The notes beneath the pieces are model-generated. The model was not told where the DNA came from. It ran no database searches and worked only from the letters and a program-made list of their open reading frames with translations. A program made the translations under genes and the position numbers. 64,000 bases of DNA from Rubrivivax gelatinosus (GTDB lineage: Bacteria; Pseudomonadota; Gammaproteobacteria; Burkholderiales; Burkholderiaceae_C): assembly GCF_004340905.1 (NCBI RefSeq), contig NZ_SLXD01000005.1, forward strand, positions 62,001 to 126,000. The letters run 5' to 3'. Shown one piece after another: positions 58,895 through 64,000 of this stretch; within the stretch, counting starts at the first letter, position 1, and every line of letters starts with the position of its first letter.

Positions 58895-61329
58895 CAGAAG
58901 TCCACCGTCGCCGACAGGCTGACGGTGCGCGGCTGGCTGAGCGAGGCGTAGCCCTCGCCGTGATAAGGCCCGGACCAGTAGTCCTTGCCGAGCAGGTTGA
59001 CGACGCTGCCGCGCCAGGTCGTGGCGCGCCCGGCGATCGTGGTCTTGTAGCGCAGGCTGGCATCGACGCGGGTCCAGCTCGGGATGCGCAGCGTGTTCGC
59101 CGAGTTCAGGTACTGGTCGTCGGTGTGCACGACGCGGCCGCCGACGGTCAGCCCGGGCAGCCAGGGCAGGTCCCAGTCGGCGCCCAGGTTGGCCTGCCAG
59201 TCGGGCACGCCGTAGGCATCATTGCCGTCGTTGGCGCCGGTGCTGGTGTGCACCAGTTCGCCGCGCGCCAGCGTCAGGCCGCCGAGCACGCGCAGCCCCG
59301 GCCTCGGCGCGCCCATCGTCGTCCATTCCAGGCCGCGCACGCGCTTCTCGCCGTCGACGCTGTAGATGTTGCTGGCGTCGTAGACCATGCTGGGCTGCTT
59401 GATCTCGTACAGCGCCAGCGTGTGCGCGAAGCTGCCGCCGTCCCACTTCAGGCCGATCTCCTTCTGCTTGGAGACGTAGGGCTCGAAGACCTCGTTGGCG
59501 TTGGCCGCCGTCACCGGCGCGGTGTCGCCTTTGCTCAGCCCTTCGACGTAATTGGCGTACAGCGCCAGCCGCGGCGACCAGGGCTTGACGACGAGGCCCA
59601 CCGCCGGCGTCGTCACGCGCTCGTCGTAGTCGGCCGTCTTCGCGCCCGTGGTCGAGCTGTAGCTCCGGTCCTCGACACGCTGGCTGCGGATGCCCAGCGT
59701 CAGCGCGCCCTTGCCGCCCAGGAACGAGACGGTGTCGGCGATGGAGATGCCGCCGAGATCGGTCTCGCCGGTCTTGGGCGACTTGCCCGGGTCCGCTGCC
59801 AGCGCCGGTGTGGCCGGGTCATAGATGTTCGAGCCGAAGCGCGCGCTGCGGGTGTAGACCATGCCGCTTTCCAGCGACAGCCCGTTGACAGCGAACACCG
59901 CTTCGTGTCGCAGCGGCCCGGTCTCGAAACGCGCCCGCAGGCCGATCTCGTAGCTGACGCTGTCCTTGTAGCCGTTCTGGTTCACGGTCACGCCGGAGTA
60001 GCTGCCATCGGCGGCGACGCTGGCGGCGTTGGTGCCGTTGATGTAGCCCTTGTAGTCGGTGCTGCGCCGGCCGAGCGCGGCATAGGCCTCCAGGTGTTCG
60101 TTCAGGTCGGCCTCGACGCGCAGCGCGGCGGCGCTGTTGTCCATCTCCGAATGGGTGCCCTTGAAGGCATTGGTCGACGAATCGGGCGCCGACAGCACCC
60201 GGGTCGCGAACGACACGATCAGCGGCGTGCCGTTGTCGGTCTTCTCGTGGCTGTCATAGAGGTCCAGCGTCGCGCGCAGGCTCTCGCCGCGGTAGTCCAG
60301 CGCGACCGCGCCGAGGCGGCGCCCCTTGTCCTGGCCGTCGACCTCGGTGCCGCCGTCGCGGTAAGCGGCGTTGACGCGGATGCCGAAGGCCCCGCGCTCT
60401 CCGAAGCGGCGGCCGAGGTCCGCGTGCAAGCCCGCCTGCGAGGCGCCTTCGTAGTCCAGCGTCAGGCGCGTCAGCGGCGTGTCGCCGGCGCGTTTGGGCA
60501 CGAGGTTGACGACGCCGCCGACGGCGCCGTCCGGCGCCATGCCGTAGACCAGGCCGCTGGTGCCCTTCAGGATCTCGACGCGCTCGATGAACTCGGTCGG
60601 CACGTGGCCGTAAGGTGCGACGCCGTAGAGCCCGTTCATCGCCATGTTCTCGGCGGTGACGAGAAAGCCGCGGATCTCCAGGTTCTCGGTCATGTGGCCC
60701 GACGGCGTCATGAAGCGCACCGAGGGATCGTTCTGAAGCACGTCGGCCAGGGTCTTGGCGTTCTGGTCGGCGATCAGCTCGCTGGTGTAGGACATGGTGC
60801 TGAACGGTGCATCCATGAAGTCCTGGTTGCCCAGCAGGCCGACGCGGCCGCCACGCGCGGTCTGGCGGCCGTAGGCCTCGGGCGTGGCATCCGGATCCTG
60901 GATGCGGGAGGCGCTGGCGCGCACCGCCGGCAGGCTGGTGCCGGCCTCGCCGCCGGCGGCCGCCGGCGCGGCCAGCAGCACGTAGCCGGCGGCGGTGCGG
61001 CCGATGCGCCAGCCGCTGCCTTCGAGCAGGCGGGCAAAACCCTCTTCGACCGTGACCGCACCGCTGAGCCCCGGGCTCCTCAGGCCGGCGATCTGGCCGG
61101 CGTCGACGACCAGCGCCACACCGGCCTGCAGCGCGAAGCGGTTGAGCGCCTGCGCCAGCGGCCCGGGCGGCACGTCGGCCTGCACGGCGGCGGCAGAGCC
61201 GGCCTGCGCGTGCGCCGGCAACGCGGCAGCGCCGGCCAGCACGGCAGCCAGCGCCAGATGCGCGGCCAGGGCGACGGCGCGCCGTCGGGGTGCGCCGGAG
61301 ACGGCGCCGCGGTTCTTGATGCGGGACAT
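58894..61329 (-). CDS. TonB-dependent siderophore receptor with STN domain (module 4)
   Basis: An 811-residue receptor. STN domain: PPGPLAQALNRFALQAGVALVV and GFARLLEGSGWRIG. TonB-box-like LPAVRASAS. Plug: SELIADQNAKTLADVLQNDPSVRF, IRGFLVTAENMAMNGLYG and VEILKGTSGLVYGMAPDGAVGG. The barrel resembles FcuA-type ferrichrome receptors by memory. ATG 61329 begins the signal peptide. The 139-base gap to fecR4 is the longest of the four modules. Confidence 0.93.
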   Translation of the reverse strand: MSRIKNRGAVSGAPRRRAVALAAHLALAAVLAGAAALPAHAQAGSAAAVQADVPPGPLAQALNRFALQAGVALVVDAGQIAGLRSPGLSGAVTVEEGFARLLEGSGWRIGRTAAGYVLLAAPAAAGGEAGTSLPAVRASASRIQDPDATPEAYGRQTARGGRVGLLGNQDFMDAPFSTMSYTSELIADQNAKTLADVLQNDPSVRFMTPSGHMTENLEIRGFLVTAENMAMNGLYGVAPYGHVPTEFIERVEILKGTSGLVYGMAPDGAVGGVVNLVPKRAGDTPLTRLTLDYEGASQAGLHADLGRRFGERGAFGIRVNAAYRDGGTEVDGQDKGRRLGAVALDYRGESLRATLDLYDSHEKTDNGTPLIVSFATRVLSAPDSSTNAFKGTHSEMDNSAAALRVEADLNEHLEAYAALGRRSTDYKGYINGTNAASVAADGSYSGVTVNQNGYKDSVSYEIGLRARFETGPLRHEAVFAVNGLSLESGMVYTRSARFGSNIYDPATPALAADPGKSPKTGETDLGGISIADTVSFLGGKGALTLGIRSQRVEDRSYSSTTGAKTADYDERVTTPAVGLVVKPWSPRLALYANYVEGLSKGDTAPVTAANANEVFEPYVSKQKEIGLKWDGGSFAHTLALYEIKQPSMVYDASNIYSVDGEKRVRGLEWTTMGAPRPGLRVLGGLTLARGELVHTSTGANDGNDAYGVPDWQANLGADWDLPWLPGLTVGGRVVHTDDQYLNSANTLRIPSWTRVDASLRYKTTIAGRATTWRGSVVNLLGKDYWSGPYHGEGYASLSQPRTVSLSATVDF

Positions 61330-61411
61330 GGACGGTTCCTGGACTCTCGAAGCGGATGCGGACCACCCGCGCCGCGACGCGGCGGGGCAACGGACCGGCT
61401 GCATCGCCGGT

Positions 61412-61446
61412 CTTCAGATGCATTGACGAACGAGACGCCCGAACAG
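61412..61446 (-). promoter_or_regulatory. Conserved fecR-receptor gap element, copy 4
   Basis: Minus strand: CTGTTC, 6 bases, CTCGTTCGT, 7 bases, TCTGAAG. Same block order and spacing as copies 1-3. It ends 82 bases before the receptor ATG, so the distance to the start is not conserved, which speaks for a promoter or operator rather than a translation signal. Confidence 0.45.
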
Positions 61447-61468
61447 GAACCGGCGGCGGCGAAAAATC

Positions 61469-62467
61469 TCAGCCGGGCCTGTCGACCAGCACCAGCCAGC
61501 GCGTCAGCAGACGCACGCGCAGCTGCGGGAAGCTGTTCTGCAGCAGTTGCAGCGCGCGGTCGGTGTCGTCCAGCGGCAGCACCGCCGAGACCCGGATGCC
61601 GGCGATCGCGTCGCGGTCGTAGCGCAGCAGGCCGCGGCGGTGGCGTGCGAGCGCATCGAGCACCTCGGCCAGCGGCAGGTCGTCGGCGACCAGGCGCCGG
61701 TGCTGGAACGCCTGTTCGGCCGCGCCGGCGTCGACCGCGCCCAGCAGCGTCACGCCACGAGCGTCCAGGCGCGCGCCCTGCCCGGCAACGACGACGGTCT
61801 CGCCGCCGGCGGCCGGCGGCGCGGCGCTGACGGCGGTGCTGGACTCGATCATCGTCAGCAGCGTCGTGTCGGCGTCGCGGCGCACGATGAAGCGCGTGCC
61901 CAGCGCACGCACGCGGCCGTGCGCCGTCTCGACGACGAAGGGCCGCGCCGGGTCCTTGGCGACCTCGACCAGCACCTCGCCTTGCAGCAGCGAGACGCGG
62001 CGCGTGCCGGCGTCGAAACCGACATCGACCGCGCTGCCGCCGGCCAGCGTCAGGCGCGAGCCGTCGGCCAGCACGCTGAGGCGCTGCTCGCCGGGGCCCG
62101 TGGCCAGGTCCGCCAGCAGCGCGGTGGCCGGCTGCAGCCGCAGCAGCGCGGCGACACCGACGGCGACGAACAAGCCGAGCGCGGCGCCGGCCAGGTGCCG
62201 GCGGCGCGGCGTTGGCGCCAGCACGCCGCCGAGCGCACTGCGCGCCGCACGCCGGGCCGGCGCGGCGGCGCCGAGCCGGCGCGTGCCTTCGACGAACGCT
62301 TCCAGCCTCGCCGCCACCGCCGCATGGCGCGGATCGGCCGCTTTCCAGGCCTCGAAACCGGCACGCGCGGCCTCGCGTTCGGCGCTGTCGTCGGCGCTCA
62401 GACGCACGATCCAGCCGGCCGCGGCGGCCGCGACCGCATCGTCGCCGCCCGGTGCAGCACGGTTCAC
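61469..62467 (-). CDS. fecR: FecR-family regulator (module 4), GTG start after a mini-ORF
   Basis: A 332-residue FecR from GTG 62467. N terminus AAGWIVRLSADDSAEREAARAGFEAWKAADPRHAAVAARL, span LAGAALGLFVAVGVAALL, periplasmic RLSVLADGSRLTLAGGSAVDVGF, RPFVVETAHGRVRALGTRF and IRVSAVLPLDDTDRALQLLQNSFPQ. In the other modules the fecI stop supplies the fecR ATG. Here that ATG (62508) opens only a 14-codon frame ending on the GTG. Either coupling uses the mini-ORF or the 5' end has frameshifted. Confidence 0.88.
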   Translation of the reverse strand: MNRAAPGGDDAVAAAAAGWIVRLSADDSAEREAARAGFEAWKAADPRHAAVAARLEAFVEGTRRLGAAAPARRAARSALGGVLAPTPRRRHLAGAALGLFVAVGVAALLRLQPATALLADLATGPGEQRLSVLADGSRLTLAGGSAVDVGFDAGTRRVSLLQGEVLVEVAKDPARPFVVETAHGRVRALGTRFIVRRDADTTLLTMIESSTAVSAAPPAAGGETVVVAGQGARLDARGVTLLGAVDAGAAEQAFQHRRLVADDLPLAEVLDALARHRRGLLRYDRDAIAGIRVSAVLPLDDTDRALQLLQNSFPQLRVRLLTRWLVLVDRPG

Positions 62468-62508
62468 GGGCACACCGCCGGTCGCACCGGCTTGTCCTGC
62501 CGTCCCAT
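62464..62508 (-). CDS. 14-codon mini-ORF linking fecI4 and fecR4
   Basis: ATG 62508 overlaps the fecI4 stop (TGATG), reads MGRQDKPVRPAVCP and stops at TGA overlapping the fecR4 GTG (GTGA). It could pass terminating ribosomes from fecI to fecR. It is too short to judge as a protein and could be the remnant of the original fecR start after an indel. Confidence 0.35.
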   Translation of the reverse strand: MGRQDKPVRPAVCP

Positions 62509-63020
62509 CACGCGGCCTGCAGCGCGTGGCACTGCAGCAGCACCCGCGCCAGGTACTTCTGCACCATCTTCGTCGACACGCCGAGCTCGGCGGCGACCAC
62601 CGCATGGGTCTGGCCGTCGAGGTAGTGGCGAACGAAGGCGCTGCGCGCCTTGGCCGGCACCGCCTCGAGCACCGCTTCGAGCTGGGTCAGCGCCTGGACC
62701 GCCGCCAGCGTCTGCTCGGGCGACGGATAGGCGGCGCCGTCGGCGGCGCGTGCCAGCTCTTCCAGCCAGGCCTGCTCGAGGCGGCGGCGGCGCGCCTCGT
62801 CGATCACGAGCCGAGTCGCCGTCGTGCTCAGCCAGGCGCGCGGCTGCTGCACGCCCAGCAGCGCGTCGCGCGCGGCGATGACCCGTACGAAGGTGTCGTG
62901 GGCGATGTCGGCGGCGTGCTGAGGACAGCCGAGCTTGCGCGCCAGCCAGGCATGCAGCCAGCCGTGATGGTCGCGGTACAGGAGCTGGAGCTGCCGCTGC
63001 AGCACGTCGGCGGAGGACAA
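62508..63020 (-). CDS. fecI: FecI-family ECF sigma factor (module 4)
   Basis: A 170-residue sigma factor. Region 2: LQLLYRDHHGWLHAWLARKLGC and AADIAHDTFVRVI. Region 4: SAFVRHYLDGQTHAVVAAELGVSTKMVQKYLARVLLQCHAL. It is the most divergent of the four FecIs at both regions. A Fur-like box lies about 49 bases upstream. Confidence 0.92.
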   Translation of the reverse strand: MSSADVLQRQLQLLYRDHHGWLHAWLARKLGCPQHAADIAHDTFVRVIAARDALLGVQQPRAWLSTTATRLVIDEARRRRLEQAWLEELARAADGAAYPSPEQTLAAVQALTQLEAVLEAVPAKARSAFVRHYLDGQTHAVVAAELGVSTKMVQKYLARVLLQCHALQAA

Positions 63021-63068
63021 GACAGGCCGCGGGACGCGGCTGTGCGCCGTCGTCGCTGGTTTATTGGT

Positions 63069-63083
63069 TGAGAATCGTTCTCA
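63069..63083 (-). promoter_or_regulatory. Fur-like box upstream of fecI4
   Basis: TGAGAATCGTTCTCA: arms TGAGAA and TTCTCA are exact inverted repeats around TCG, matching the 7-1-7 view of a Fur site. The flanking ATTCTATGG repeats the layout seen before fecI1. Confidence 0.72.
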
Positions 63084-63122
63084 TTCTATGGATCAGGAGA
63101 GCGTTGGGCAAGCCGCTGCGGC

Positions 63123-64000
63123 TCACCAGCGATAGGAGACGCTGCCCGTCACGCGCCGCGGCTCGCCGTAGAAACACAGGTAGGTGCAGGACGCGACGTA
63201 GGTCTTGTCGCCCAGGTTGGCGACGTTGAGCGCCAGCCGCCACGGGCCTTCGGTCCACGACAGCATCGCGTCGACGACGGTGTAGCCGGGCACGTCCACA
63301 TCGAGCCAGACGCCGGGCGCCGAGCCGACGTGGCGCAGGCCGGCGCCGGCCTTCAGCGCCGGCAGGCCGAAGGCGCCGAAGCCGTAGTCCGCCCAGACCG
63401 AGGCCTGGTGGTACGGCACGGCGCCGGTGCGCTGGCCCTCGGCCTCGGGCGTCAGCGGGCTGCTCTTCAGCGTGCGCGCGTCGGTGTAGGCGTAGGCGGC
63501 GACGAGATTGGCGGCGCCCACACGCGTACGAGCCTCGAGCTCCAGCCCGCGCGAGCGCACCTCGCCGAGCTGCACCGAGTAGTTGGTATCCACCGGGTCG
63601 GTGACCAGCACCTTGCGCTGCGTGAGCTGGTAGAGCGCCGCCGACAGCAGCGTCTGGCTGCCTTCGGGCTGCCAGCGCAGGCCCAGCTCCCACTGCGTGC
63701 CGCGGGTCGGGTCGAAACGCTGGCCGCCGCGGTCGGTGCCGGTCTGCGGCTCGAAGGACTGGCTGAAGCTGACGAAGGGCGCCAGGCCGTTGGGCGCGAG
63801 GTAGACCAGGCCGGCGCGGCCGGTCGTGGCATTGGACTTCTCGCCGTCGGCGGCGACGTCGTCGCTGAAGACCGCGCTTTCGTCGTAACGCACGCGGTCG
63901 TGGCGCAGCCCGGCGACGGCGACCCAGCGGCCGGCGATCTTGGCCTGTTCCTGCGCGTAGAGCCCGACGCGGCGCAGCTCCGAGCGCGACGAGAACGAGT
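63123..64000 (-). CDS. FhuA-type TonB receptor, C-terminal part (cut by window edge)
   Basis: The frame continues to the window end, so only about 292 C-terminal residues are visible. Barrel strands: VGLYAQEQAKIAGRWVAVAGLRHDRV, GRAGLVYLAPNGLAPFVSFSQSFEPQTG, RGTQWELGLRWQPEG, LYQLTQRKVLVTDP and the C-terminal NLGDKTYVASCTYLCFYGEPRRV with the cysteine pair of FhuA-like receptors. Whether it has an STN domain and its own fecIR cannot be seen. Confidence 0.88.
   Translation of the reverse strand, partial: SFSSRSELRRVGLYAQEQAKIAGRWVAVAGLRHDRVRYDESAVFSDDVAADGEKSNATTGRAGLVYLAPNGLAPFVSFSQSFEPQTGTDRGGQRFDPTRGTQWELGLRWQPEGSQTLLSAALYQLTQRKVLVTDPVDTNYSVQLGEVRSRGLELEARTRVGAANLVAAYAYTDARTLKSSPLTPEAEGQRTGAVPYHQASVWADYGFGAFGLPALKAGAGLRHVGSAPGVWLDVDVPGYTVVDAMLSWTEGPWRLALNVANLGDKTYVASCTYLCFYGEPRRVTGSVSYRW

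Overview
The window is very GC-rich, densely coded DNA (roughly 70% GC by eye) with short or overlapping gene junctions. It suggests a Gram-negative betaproteobacterium of the order Burkholderiales, perhaps near Rubrivivax/Leptothrix/Roseateles. The reasons are cytochrome bd with CydP and CydX, DUF3649/PepSY/DUF3325 iron-uptake modules, DUF2946, BPP phytase beside a TonB receptor, and a tssJKL/tssBC-hcp-tssEFG T6SS block. No rRNA, tRNA, CRISPR array, transposase or phage gene was seen.

Layout. 1-82: start of an exported protein. 0.43-6.9 kb: TonB-dependent receptor and a two-domain beta-propeller phytase, then an OmpR/QseC-type two-component pair behind a perfect 10-bp hairpin carrying a -10-like box. 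6.9-14.6 kb: an accessory stretch with three complete type II toxin-antitoxin pairs (RelE/RHH, ParDE, VapBC) and a lone HicA-like protein, interleaved with an SDH-type serine protease, two lipoproteins, a GFA-like zinc protein, a DUF1444-like protein and other hypotheticals. 14.6-18.8 kb: a tightly overlapping five-gene operon (thermostable-hemolysin family, AMP-dependent ligase, haem-oxygenase-like diiron oxidase, SDR, TPR protein), divergent from a long-chain acyl-CoA synthetase whose start is preceded by a perfect 16-bp palindrome. 20.9-22.7 kb: a PAS chemoreceptor with an altered signalling tip and a DUF3606 protein.

22.7-37.5 kb: a divergent type VI secretion locus. Leftward: tssJ, tssK, tssL, vgrG. 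Rightward: TPR lipoprotein, tssB, tssC, hcp, tssE, tssF, tssG, vgrG. tssA, tssH (clpV), tssM and PAAR are not in the window, although both flanks are visible. 37.5-41.6 kb: a leftward cytochrome bd operon (DUF2946 protein, membrane protein, cydP, cydA from a TTG start, cydB, cydX, YbgE-like).

41.7-64 kb: a remarkable leftward array for ferric-siderophore uptake. Four tandem modules each follow the order Fur-like box, fecI, fecR, TonB receptor with STN domain. Two modules are followed by DUF3649/PepSY/DUF3325 membrane proteins, and the first ends in a periplasmic thioredoxin. A fifth receptor runs off the right end. Each of the four fecR-receptor gaps carries the same spaced sequence element, a candidate promoter for the cognate FecI sigma factor. 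Fur would repress each fecI under iron sufficiency, and the receptor STN domain would signal through FecR to FecI when its own siderophore is bound. No siderophore biosynthesis genes are seen, which suggests use of several foreign siderophores.
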